The notes below the pieces were generated by a model, which saw nothing but the letters and a program-made list of their open reading frames with translations, was not told the origin of the DNA and searched no databases. Both the position numbers and the translations under genes were made by a program. From Trachelipus rathkii (lineage: Eukaryota > Arthropoda > Malacostraca > Isopoda > Trachelipodidae), in NCBI GenBank assembly GCA_015478945.1, contig JABUQX010014873.1, forward strand, positions 1 through 48,140: a stretch of DNA of 48,140 bases, read 5' to 3'. Below are positions 1 through 10,899 of the stretch, one piece after another; the stretch's first letter is position 1, and each line of letters opens with the position of its first letter.

Positions 1-3000
1 CTGAGGTATGATATTATAGAGGCATGGAGCGATGCTGTGATCAGGGCTGTCAGAATGTGATACTGTCTCGACAAATAAAATTCAGGAACAAATGAGATAA
101 TAAGTGAAGAAACTTTTAGGAAGCAGCTTTGTGATGACTTTCGATCAGCAAGCATAACGATTTTTTTACTTCCTCCAATTTTGGGATCTTTTTAAATATC
201 CGTTCAGAAAAGAAAACATGAATGTGATTGGCTTTCTGTGGCAGAACGATCGGGAAGATTTTTGAAAAGGAGCGTGATTTTCCTTTTAATCACAGCTCTC
301 AAGTCTCTTAATAGGGAAGTTTTGAGCTTAACCTCTTTCGTCGACGGACTCGGCACTTCCTACATGTTTTTCTGAAGGTAGAGAGAGTGTTTTGTCCTCT
401 CCCAAAATTTTCATGACACTGTCCTACGCAACCTAAAAGACACACGATTTGGTATCGACTTGATATTCCTTTCGAAAGAGCTAATAGATCCCATTTTTTT
501 AGTATAAAATGATTTATCTCTGGTAAAAACGTGAAAAAATCACAAATGAATACACAGTACTCCAAAAGACACAACGCAAAAAAAAGAAATGCTATACTTA
601 TTATATGAGCAAAACGTACGATATTTACCACCACCTAAGATTTAATTGGCAACAGTATACCCAAACACTAATACCAATACCCAAATAATACCAACAATAG
701 CAAAGATAACTAATTGCCGAATATATATATATTTTTTTATAACAGCAAAATATTTACGCAAAAATATTTTAATATATTTGAAAGGAGAAGTCTCGATTAA
801 TTTTTGAAACAATCCAGATTTATATATAAATATCTGGACAGTAACTAAAAAAATACTACAAAATTATATACAAGAGACCTTCTTCACAAACGCAGCAGAA
901 TATATATGCGTCTATGTATGTACTTTATGTACATATTTCTCTATCTATGTATTTATGTAATATTTCTATGTGTGTACTTGATGTAATATTACCTACATAT
1001 TATATAATTATATATATATATATATTATTATATATAAACTTACGTGTAAAATCTATCTTAATAAAGAGTAATCAATAAAAGCAGTATATATATATTATAT
1101 ACCCTTGATTCAATCCTATCTATCCAAAGAGCACTACAACTATATAAAGCCTTCGACTGAGCATTAACTCTCACACGCTACCAATGATACTAACTCTAAG
1201 TCTATAAGCTCTAGATTGTATAAATTTGGAAACTTCTTTCTCGAAATCTCAATATCCAAAAACAAATTATATATAAAGGATCTCACATTCTCTTGAGAAG
1301 CACTTATGCGAATGACGCAGAATTCATTTCAAAGCCCGCATAACGTTTCTCTGCCAGAATATATACTACACATGATGTGTGTTAAACAAAACTAAATTAG
1401 TTGTTTTTTCATTATCTTTCCTGTTAAAAACGATTTTTTTAATGAGAAATATATTTTTCTTTCTTAGAATTCAATTACGTAATATAGCAGGAACGACGCT
1501 GATTGCTTAAAACAAATCGAGTTTTAAAACTCGGTCTCACTCTAACCACAATATAAGATAATTTTAATACTTTTAACCGCCAGTTCAGTGTCTACACAAT
1601 GAGTTTTCAAAGTAAATAACTAAAATTTAAACTTTCATTTGAAATGTAATTTAGTTTAACTGATACGGAAATAATGTTTTAAAAATATTCACACTATTAC
1701 AAAGCAAAAGAATTTCCATTCTCAGTGAGATCGCAAGACCAACCTGTTGTTTTGGATTTCTCTAAATATTTTGAGCAGAGAGAAAAAGTCGATTCGCTTC
1801 AAAATAGACAAACTTTTCTCTAAGACAATAATATAAAATCATGTTTAAATATATTTCCTTCAATTTTATTGAACCTGAAGGAATGTAAAGACCATAATTA
1901 GAACGCAACTCAAAGAGACTCATAAGAATATTAAATCGACCAGCATAAATACGCCTCCATCATATTTTAAAAAGTCAGATTAGCAGATAAAAAAATTGAA
2001 CGAAATTCCTTATCTGAACAAATTAAAATGTATCAGAGGCTGTTGCCTGATAATAGGCTTAATTATAGAATTGTAAGTTGCCTGACACATAGGTGCATAG
2101 TCAGAATATTTAAGAGATGTACCCTACTAATGAACCATCACGCTTTCGAACCAAAAAGCTCCATTAAGGTAATAGTCTAGTTCTAAAAATAAAGGAAATA
2201 AAAAGTAACTAGTTAAATAGGTTGTGTATATATTATCTTTAGTATACGTGCTGACTTCTTCTTAATTTAATTATTCTTCACTAGTTATTCCGAGAAAAGG
2301 TAGTTTTTCTGTTTTTCTAAGTCTCTCAGCCAAAATCTTAAGCGAAGGATTTCTCTGTGACTCTCGTTTATTAGCTTTTAAATTGATATTACAGCACTAA
2401 GAGATATTGAGAGTGAAGAGATTGCAACAACCATGAAATCCGATCTATCGAATGGAATAAAGCGCGTTGAATTTTGATTATTAAACATGCGTAATACGAC
2501 CATTCTTCTTTCTTAAGATGCTCACGAAGCTCTAACAGTGTAAATTGTTCTTAGCAACTTCCGAGAAGGGAATGGAAAACTGTTCAACGTAAACGTCCGC
2601 AAACGCTCTAAACGTTTCTGGGTCTGTGGAGGCATGAAAGATGGGACCAGAAGCTCCCAGTTCTCGGCTTAGAAATCAAAAACACCTTCAACAATCTTCG
2701 CAAATAAAGAATTTTAAAAGAGAATTAATCAAGTTTCAAAAAAATGAAGGCGAATGACAGCATGAAGTAACAACGAAGTGTGTTTCCAGCTCAAAGCTAA
2801 CAGCGGACTGATTTCAAATATCCAAAACCGCTCTCCTTACTTTTTTGCATTTGGCAACCCTTCAGGTTTTCAAGAATACCTCTTTTTCTGAACAAACTTC
2901 TATTCTATAATTTTATAATATATATATATATATTATATATATATCGCGCATGTATTATTAGTACGAAAGTACTTAGGACAGATTTATCTTACAGTAAATT

Positions 3001-3600
3001 AGACATTGCCAATTCCATCGAAAATCCCATATTGGGAAATCGATGTCGTAATACACACAATTAATACATTCATCCAAAATGATAATCAAATATCCTCTTT
3101 ATCTGGATATCAATCACTTACCTTCCTATAACCCTCCATTTCATGGAAAACATAACCTCCATGCCCTCTCCACATTTCTCTGACATTGCTTATATATCTA
3201 TAGATATATATATATTATATATGCTAATTTCAGGGGATTCTAAAACTGCTCTCACTAATAAATTACATTAGACATTTAACAAATTACTTCTAATTAACAA
3301 CCAAACCACAATATAATCAAAGTATTGCGATTCGTTGCAATTTCAAACTTCTATCTATGCGCATTCATTATAGGTGATAATAGTCTCTTTTCACGCAAAT
3401 ATACTAATCTTTGAATAACTATTCCTTACTCACTCTAATAAAGACGGTCATACAACCTAACAAACTCTGGTGTTTATGACTACACTATATAATTATACTG
3501 GCCTATACCTCCAGGTTTTTGTTTCCCCCTTACTAACTCGTACGTAGACCTAACACGTCCTCATAACCTTACCCATCATCATAATATCCGAACCTACACC
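1..3600. other. AT-rich stretch with no recognised gene
   Basis: Mostly low-complexity AT-rich DNA with short TA tracts near 1010-1040, 1085-1100, 2920-2945 and 3190-3225. A minus-strand frame of 108 codons (308-634) has no recognisable motif and is dominated by hydrophobic and Ser/Arg codons typical of AT-rich noise. A slightly more complex patch at about 2450-2700 was read on both strands without a recognised product. I see no exon with both splice signals and protein similarity here. Upstream SLC9B exons could in principle lie here, but none was identified. Confidence 0.6.
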
Positions 3601-3860
3601 TCTAACATTACCTAATACCAGTCCACATCTTGAAACCGCCTCACGTATAACGTAAAAATAGACCTTCCATCAAATTAATTCATTTTCTGTCAACATACTT
3701 CGCTCACCAGTGGTTGTATCTTTACTTTCCTTACTATATTGTGAACCATTGCGTTCGGTTGTGGAATGATTTACTGCAATCTCTAATCCTTTCGACAGCA
3801 TCTCTGTTCAACAAAAGCTCTAACCTAATATCTTATCTTTTGATAAGCGTAACTCAGGCC
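3600..3860 (+). mobile_element. Possible LINE reverse-transcriptase C-terminal scrap
   Basis: One frame around 3735-3830 reads VRLWNDLLQSLI followed by a Ser/Leu/Phe-rich stretch. This resembles the conserved C-terminal 'RLWNDLP-S' signature found after the RT domain in Jockey-like LINEs and other arthropod non-LTR retrotransposons. The upstream frame is broken, and no RT motif precedes it within a few hundred bases. It is best read as an isolated 3' fragment of a dead element in + orientation. The match is short, so chance resemblance is possible. Confidence 0.35.
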
Positions 3861-6800
3861 TGTTTGAAAGAGTGTTATTAATGTTATAGCCGAGAATAAC
3901 TCTCACTTGATTCATAGATCTTATATCTCGGGTTGTATCCTCTTCTATTCTCAAGACAAGTTCGCTGAATACAATCGCTTCCTGGCTCTGCCACGTTAAC
4001 TTCTATAGAAAGAGGTGACAATGAAGGGGAGTTGCAGGAATACTTGTTAGCATCAGCGAATACTTCTTCACAAATCTATCCCCTATTTTCTCCGATGTTT
4101 CCTGATTTCAGGTCCGCTCAGTCCTTCTCATAACCAAACTTCATGCAGTATGACTCGCAGCGCTCAACGAAAACTATACACTGTCAATCTTCTATAATAT
4201 TCATGCATGCTGTTCGTAACCGGTATATCTGTCTCCAAACGCACCTCTATTATATCGACTTTAATGTTCTTTACACATTCTAACTTGTGCCTATAACTGG
4301 CGTCAAAGAGATTAGAGCAGTATTAGAATTTTACTTTAATACAGGCTTTGTATTCAGCGGAAAGTATTATCTTCCTAAATTTTATACCAACATGTCCCTG
4401 CTCCGGTTGTGGTGTATGTATTTCAAATGTTCACAACCGCCAATGGTCTTTCCTCTAATTCTCATGATACGAGCTGTGAATTTGCCTACCATTTCTCTCT
4501 ATCCAAATATTTGAGGACTATGGTATGATGATGCTCGGCTACTTATGTAATCTCTCTCCGGACTCACGCTTGGAGATGAACCCATATATTGAGTGGTGAT
4601 ACTGTCCGACTTCACCTTTCTTATTTCATAAAGCTCCAATTGATAACTTTCATATAGATTCCTCTCATCTCTGAACTAAACTCTTTTCCTCCTGTAGGTT
4701 CTTCCCCATTACACTTTTCTTGCGTTATCTCTCGTCCGTTAATATCTGTCTATGGATTCTATTCCTAAACCTAGTTTCTAGAACGTTAGAATAGGAACAT
4801 TCACTCTTTTCCTTCATTGCGTGTGCCTTTTTGTTCTATAGTATCTTGGGTCGAGCCATGCTGGTCTAATATGCTCTCTCATTCCCTCTTATGCGTATTT
4901 TACATGGATTATTGTGCTTCACTGTGGTCTCTCCTTGGGTAGTGTTGATTATGTTATTCGGGGCTCAGCGTAATTCACTGTGACGCCAGTGTGGCTGATG
5001 CGTAGCAACTGGAGTGTGGATACATTGCTATACAGGCGAGCCTTGAACGTGTCGCCACCAAAAAGTCTTCCATTCTTCCTATATTCCTTTCAAAGCCTAA
5101 ACAATAAAATCCACAAACACTTGCTCCACGTCTGTAGTCGCTCGTTTGATTTGAACTATCCGGTGGCACGATTCTGAGGGTGGGGGCTCCTCCTATTGGT
5201 ACTGATATCAGTCGACTCGAACAGCTATCCCTTACGTATTCTCCTTTTTCAATATGCGATCTCTCCCGACTGGTTTGATTTCAAACTCGTAGAAAGTATA
5301 CGTGCTTGCCCTTTTCGCTCTTTTACAGTCAGAATAGTTTTATCCATTCGGGAGCTTCGTGGGCCAAGACGGAACGCTATTTTTCACTCATTCCACTTCG
5401 ACAGAGATCACTATTCCTCGGAGAAACAGGCGGAAATCCTCGGTCATACATCGCTCCTTTAGGATCGGATCGCGAACGCAGTGCGGCTGATCATAGCTCA
5501 CTGGTAACCACCGAGAGAAGATATGTAAAACTCCTATCTCGCTCAGGCAAATACAAAAAGGTTCCGTAACTCTCATGCTTCTAGGGGCCAATACATTTGC
5601 GCACCTTAATAAAAAATTAATAAGCTAAAAAGCCAAATGTCAACCTGCAGGTCGATATGGCTGTTTAGGTGATGGGGCTCGTTCATGTATTTTCCTCTTG
5701 TATTTCCTCAGGATAAACAATATTGTTTCGACTTACTATCGACTGTTAAACAGACGAGTTACCACATACTGCTTCCCTTGGTTCCTTTATTAGATGATGG
5801 AAAGATTAACCCGAGAAATACTCCTGCTTCTCGTACGCTTCCAATGTAACTCTTTTCAACCACTCTTCGGGATAAAAACCTTTGCCTTTATTTCTTCTCA
5901 CAGAGCGATTCCCCTCTCTAACCTCGGTTTGGTATTTCTTTGGGCCCTCTGTAAACTTAACTGATACACTTGCACGTCCCCACTCTACTCCGGCGCCGAT
6001 AGCGTAATGCTAATCCTTATGAGTCCTATCGTGAAATTGTATATGGTTTTTATAGCTTTGCTTCTTTCATAGACAAAATGCATTCGAGCTCATTCCGCTA
6101 CAGGTTACTTGTAAAGTGTCGGCTTCTTCATTCCCAAAAAAACTTGAGTGGAGTAAGTTAGATCAGCGGGAAACATACGGAGACCTCTATTTCGACTCGC
6201 TAAGCGAAAGGGGGTAATAGCATCATATCTCGTCAGAAATCACGCCTGTTCTTTTGATCTTGGTACTATCGCTTAGTGGAATCTTAATAAAATCAAACTG
6301 CACTTGCTTGTTGGCGTAAAAAGTTATGTTCCGTGATTATAGGCCTAGCCACATGACGGTGCCCATTTCGAGATCCACTGATTAAACCTTTTCGCATTTC
6401 TCTTCATTGCAGAGATACGGATGGTGTTTCAGCTCCACGTCAATAATCCATCCTTCGGCGTCAGCATTTTGCTCTTGTAGCTGTGATAGTGGGAATGTAA
6501 TGGAAAACAGCACATCTGCGATCCGATACTCTCCTCATTCTTCCAAATCTATTTGGATAACAAAGACTTTCTTAATTTGCGTACAGATCTAGTGCTTTAA
6601 CCTCTTTTCTTTCAAGTTTTTCGGACACCTCTATACAGCCTGGAGAATAAAAGCAAGATCAGCAGATTATGGGATATTCCGAGTTCCTAGACAACAACCA
6701 ACCAGCCACATCTATACCTAACAGATCGTGTGTGACGCAAGTAATGGGTGTCATCTGTAAACAAGTATACGCTCGACCTACTGTTAAGAATTTAAAATGG

Positions 6801-7150
6801 AGAAAATTATATTTTCCTCTCTCTCTCTCTCCACTTTTCTCTCTGTTCTGGAGAGCCGTCAGCTTTCTCCAACTTCTCCAATTTCGTGTGTACTCCGCTT
6901 GGGGCAAAATCGCCTTCGACTCGCGGTCGCCTTCTTCCTTGACCATTTTCAGGTCAGGATAGGACTAAGTTATGTGTAGGAGGAGGCCACTCCTGTGACA
7001 GCTCCGGCGCAAAAGCTTACTCAAATGACTAGGCGTGGCGCTTCGATAGATTCTTGGACTGGTTCTTGGTTAAGATACTTTTTTGACTCTTGAAGGCATT
7101 GAAATGGTCTTCACCTGTAAAAAGACACATTTTTTTTTCCATTACGTGAG
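3860..7150. other. Moderate-GC block upstream of LINE 1, probably its decayed 5' part
   Basis: This stretch is noticeably less AT-rich than its left neighbour and is pyrimidine-biased on the + strand, like the LINE that follows. Open frames of 60-97 codons occur (for example 4287-4514, 5196-5462, 6669-6962), but none gives a convincing endonuclease, zinc-knuckle or gag-like motif. A weak phrase at about 5940-6000 (SVNLTDTLA) recalls the end of the APE endonuclease domain of LINEs ('S-IDLT-'), but this is not enough to call. I infer that it holds the eroded ORF1 and endonuclease of the element at 7150-10130, or other decayed repeats. Confidence 0.35.
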
Positions 7151-10130
7151 GGGTCTACATCCCTTGCTGGACTTTCTATTCCTTTAAATGCGGATCCCTG
7201 TTAAACTTCCCATTATCGCATTGGTCTTCCCTGCCTGGCAACTCCCATCTATTTATATCTCCTAATTATGCCTCCTCTTTTTATCATCAACTGTGATGTA
7301 TCCAGATTCTATTCCAGCGTTCGGTGCTCCTTTCTTATTTCTGTCACGTCCAGGGTTTGTTTATTACACGCCAATTTTCCACTTTACTCTGGATGAAGGG
7401 CGTTCCGCAGGGTAGTGTTTTAAATGTACTATTATTTGCTCTTTGCCCTCTTATTTCCAACTTATTTGCTCTTGGATTCACTTGACTTATTGGGACTACC
7501 TTGTCTTCTATTCGGCTCAAGCTGACCTGTTCCAATTAATTTTTCTATCTTATACGTGTCGATTGACCTTTGCATTATACCACGTCATATGCCGGGTGGG
7601 CCACTTTATGGTCTTCTAGGGCTTGCCCTTTGGTCTGGAATCTGGTTCCACACTGGCATCTTTCAACTAGCTATTGAAAATATTTCATAATGGGGTAACT
7701 CAAAACTATCTCAACGTTCTTTTATTTATTCTCCCATCCTTGGAATCTTTATTTCTCTATCTACCTCTCTATCTATCTCTCCTCCGCATAATTTCTTTAA
7801 CGGGCCCACGAGGCGACTAACTCCACCAAAAAACACCTCGGCTCAGTGCAGTGCTTCTTTAAAGAAAAAAGGGAATCGAGTTAATTACTTGGCTTGCCAC
7901 TTATTATTAGGCCTTGGTTTAACTTTCCAGCAGAACCTAACGTTATTCATATGTTCGCTCCTTTTTCGCCAGGGTTGGACTCATTAATTCGGTGTAGGGA
8001 ACGTCTACAAACTTTATCACAGGTCCAAATGTTCTAGGACTCATCCTAAGTGACCACATTAGCATATGCACCGCTATAGGTTATTAAATCACCACTAAGC
8101 GGCTTAAAAAACAACCCCTCTGTCATGGGCCTTCTCCCGCACCCGTTGCGGAACTTGGGGGCTGTCGGTGTACGTTCTAATCTCCTCCGGCAGGCATCCT
8201 TCAAAATCTCTTCTAAGCCATAGGGGCTTATCTGCTGATACCCGCAAATCGCTTCTTACGTCTTTAACGTAGCCACATAAATCCGATCGAAACTGGCGAT
8301 TATGGCTGTGCAATATATGGTCAGGCCTCCACAACACTGCTACACCTGTTAGATCCCATCCAAAACGAAGGATCCGTATCTCCACTTGAGCTTTTCGATA
8401 AAGTCCCCCGGTGAGCCCTTGAATTTGAAATCAATGTGATGCCACTCTCCTCTTCGAAAGAATACATCATGTGTACAAGTTTATCTTCGTTTTTTCAAAC
8501 CCCAATAACCGTCTGCTCGACCAATACCGTTATGCAGGAGGTACCTAACGAATCACTAATTACTCGGCATTTGCACAAGACGGTTCATAACATCTTTAAT
8601 TTCCTCACACATCCTTTCAAAAGGTGCTGCGCAATTCTCCTTTGAACGAAGGGTACAAGACCACTGGCTATTTCGCCTCTCCTACCATTTGCCTGGCTTC
8701 TGACATTTTCTCTCGCAAATCTGGCCATCCTGCCTTGCCCTGTTAAAGCATCATTTTCTGTCTCACGTTGAGCCGTTACAGTAACGGTTGCCTTTTCTCC
8801 TGTTTTCGCGGACCGCAGTTCACACGATGAATTTACTTTTCGCGCTTTTGCTCACACCAGTGTTCGGGGTCTAACGCAATCTGCTAGACGTGGGCTTCTG
8901 AGACCATATGGTGGGGACAAGTGTGGGCTCGCCCCTTCGCTGCTGTTCCCTTTTCCTGGATACCGCAACCTCTCCCATAGATCTTCCCTCCCCTTTTCCT
9001 ATGCTGGCCATCCAAGTTCTTTTAACATTTGCAAGAGTTCTTATGGACGGCTATATACGATTAGGATTGTGCTCTCTTCTTTCTGCTGCTAATTCTATTT
9101 TATCTCTCAATAACCAAGATCACATCATGATGTCGTTTATTTTTCAAGGCCGACTCGCTTAGCGCGCTACATAGCACTTCAAAACCCTTATTCTATAAAA
9201 GCAATGGTTAAATCAGCTGGTGCAACAATTCCTTCGAACTTCTCCACTCCCGTAAGAAACAAATTATTTTATGTGACTCCCCTCTCATGTAGGGGTTAAC
9301 TGGCAATGAAATCGCTGATAGAGAGGCCAAAATGGCCGCTCCTCTTCTCGGTAGTTGTTCCAGGTACCTCCCGGATGCCATTGACCAAGGCCGCACTCCC
9401 CATCAACTGATTAATATTTCCTGCTTCCTCGCGAGCTCGGGGCTTTCGATCCTTGTTGGCAAGAGTGCTGGACGAGTGAATATCGGGGAAGGAAACTTAG
9501 AAACATAAAGCCGAATCATGCGGTGAAGTGGTCTTTCCCTCTCCAAGAACGAATAGCGCTTACATGAGGTGGATACTTGCACGCCTCGTATTGGCACACT
9601 AACATCACCACACAGTACTAATATGTCACGTGACCTCACTCCGCATTTGCAGAATTTTGCGTCGCCACCCCGCAATCTGTTCCATCAACACATCTCTTTT
9701 TCATACCATGATATGTACCACCACAAACTCTATGGATCATAATTACGCTGTCGTTTTATTCCTACTTTACGAGTCCATACAACACCTTTCTAAAAGATTA
9801 TACCCATATCTTATCCGAATCTTCTTCCCACTTTAGAAGTAACACTATTTTCTTGTATCTTCAAGAGTGAATATTCTTTATAGCATTTTGATTTTATTAT
9901 GTAATCTAAGACTATTAACAATGCAAAGGATAAAATTTATTTAGTTTTTTATTTTTATTTTGACTGACTGAATATTCATTTCACTACATTCAAATCTTTT
10001 TTGGACATTTGAAACATGTATATGACAGGGGCCCTTGGCCATGGTGCTGATCTTTTTTTCGGCCAGTGTGGCGCTTATTGTGAGCCGTGGTGGGTCCTGT
10101 ACACTACTGTCAAAAAAAAAAAAAAAAAAA
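7150..10130 (+). mobile_element. LINE 1: decayed non-LTR retrotransposon with RT, RNase H and A tail
   Basis: Broken relic of a non-LTR retrotransposon that once encoded reverse transcriptase and RNase H. The RT block before the palm (about 7200-7390) reads like the 'GL-G-LP-FI' region. MKGVPQGSVL at 7393-7422 is the canonical GVPQGSVL motif, followed by LLFAL. An LQLAI-ENIS-W-like phrase lies near 7660, and LLPHPLRNLGA, resembling the downstream 'TSWGADR' region, near 8120. RNase H is shown by SHVGV (9283-9297) and, one frame over, GNEIADREAKMAA from 9302, the 'HVGI-GNE-AD-EAK' signature. RIG (9587) and MSRDLTPHLQNFASPP (9623) match the C-terminal 'RIGHT...C-C' tail region. A more GC-rich 3' UTR (10027-10111) ends in 19 A's (10112-10130). 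Many frameshifts and stops make it inactive. The RNase H suggests the I-like or Nimb-like group, but the clade is inferred. The left boundary is uncertain. Confidence 0.85.
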
Positions 10131-10219
10131 TATATATATACCTATATATATATATATATATTATATTTATATATATATATATATATATATAATATTACTA
10201 TTATAATATATATTATATA

Positions 10220-10276
<57 letters not shown>
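10131..10276. repeat. TA microsatellite grown on the LINE 1 tail
   Basis: Long run of TA dinucleotides with occasional single-base interruptions, starting directly after the LINE 1 A tail. Placement at the 3' end of a retrotransposon fits expansion from the tail or from an AT-rich insertion site. The apparent ORF across it is low complexity and is not a gene. Confidence 0.95.
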
Positions 10277-10280
<4 letters not shown>

Positions 10281-10388
10281 TTTGAAATAATCCATAAATT
10301 TTTTATTTAAGTTTTTTTTCAAACTACTTAAACAACTTTTATCATTTTACAGTTTGATAACGTGTTTTAAAATTCTCTTTCTTATTAG

Positions 10389-10553
10389 GTGGGAGACTTA
10401 CATCCTGCGACAGTGGGGTGGGGCGTTGTTACCTTAATAATTGGATTAACTTTTCGCGTCATAGTTTCCTTCTTTGCCGTTATGGGTGGAGGCCTGACCT
10501 TAAGGGAACGATTCTTTGTAGCTTTAGCTTGGCTACCAAAAGCTACTGTACAG
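10389..10553 (+). CDS. SLC9B: SLC9B (NHA-type Na+/H+ exchanger) internal exon
   Basis: Internal exon of 165 bases (55 codons, phase 0 at both ends) of a sodium/proton exchanger of the SLC9B/NHA branch of the CPA2 superfamily, a membrane antiporter. The acceptor is a pyrimidine-rich tract ending in TTATTAG (AG at 10387-10388). The donor is CAG|GTTAGT at 10554. The exon starts VGDLHPATVGWG, continues with a hydrophobic membrane segment (VVTLIIGLTFRVIVSFFAVM), then GGGLTLRERFFVALA, and ends in WLPKATVQ. The (A/S)WLPKATVQ phrase with the preceding ER-F is a hallmark near the C-terminus of animal SLC9B1/SLC9B2 and insect Nha1/Nha2. The reading frame is intact, unlike all the transposon frames around it, which supports a live host gene. 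It continues in phase into the exon at 10767 across a 213-base intron. Which paralogue it is cannot be decided from this fragment. Confidence 0.9.
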
Positions 10554-10766
10554 GTTAGTGTGTTTCTTTTTCCTTATAAATGTTAAAAATTGAAGTTAGT
10601 GAATCAAGTCAAATTATTATTTTTTAATTTTAAATAAAAAAGTTTTAAGATTAATCATGGTTTCTTGTTTTGTCATATAAAATTATTTAAAATTTTACTT
10701 AATTTTAAAGTTTTATGTTTTATGATAATTTAAGTAGTTGGTATGTATCTTTTATTTCCTTTGCAG

Positions 10767-10847
10767 GCAGCGATTGGTTCAACTGCGTTGGATTATGCAA
10801 GGGAAACATTTGGTCCAAACTCGCCTGAAGTTCTTTTGGGTACTAAG
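10767..10847 (+). CDS. SLC9B: SLC9B (NHA-type Na+/H+ exchanger) next exon
   Basis: Exon of 81 bases (27 codons, phase 0 at both ends) joined directly to the previous exon. The acceptor is TTTATTTCCTTTGCAG (AG at 10765-10766) and the donor is AAG|GTATGT at 10848. It encodes AAIGSTALDYARE followed by TFGPNSPEVLLGTK. In this family WLPKATVQ is followed by AAIG-(V/I)ALD-AR, so the splice joins the motif exactly. The remaining C-terminal exon, expected to encode a last membrane helix beginning 'VLT-AVLSI', was not found in the window. It may lie beyond a long, repeat-filled intron or outside the window. No frame damage is visible. The LINE that follows is recognisable within about 60 bases of the donor. 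Confidence 0.88.
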
Positions 10848-10899
10848 GTATGTTTATCATCTGAATATAGGTTTTAACATGTATCTAAATCTTTTTTTC

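Noticed and set aside
308..634. 108-codon minus-strand frame
   Set aside because: No motif, no splice context and composition typical of AT-rich noise.
10035..10310. 91-codon frame before the SLC9B exon
   Set aside because: Covers the LINE 1 3' UTR, the A tail and a TA tract; its Tyr/Ile repeats are the microsatellite. It is not an upstream SLC9B exon.
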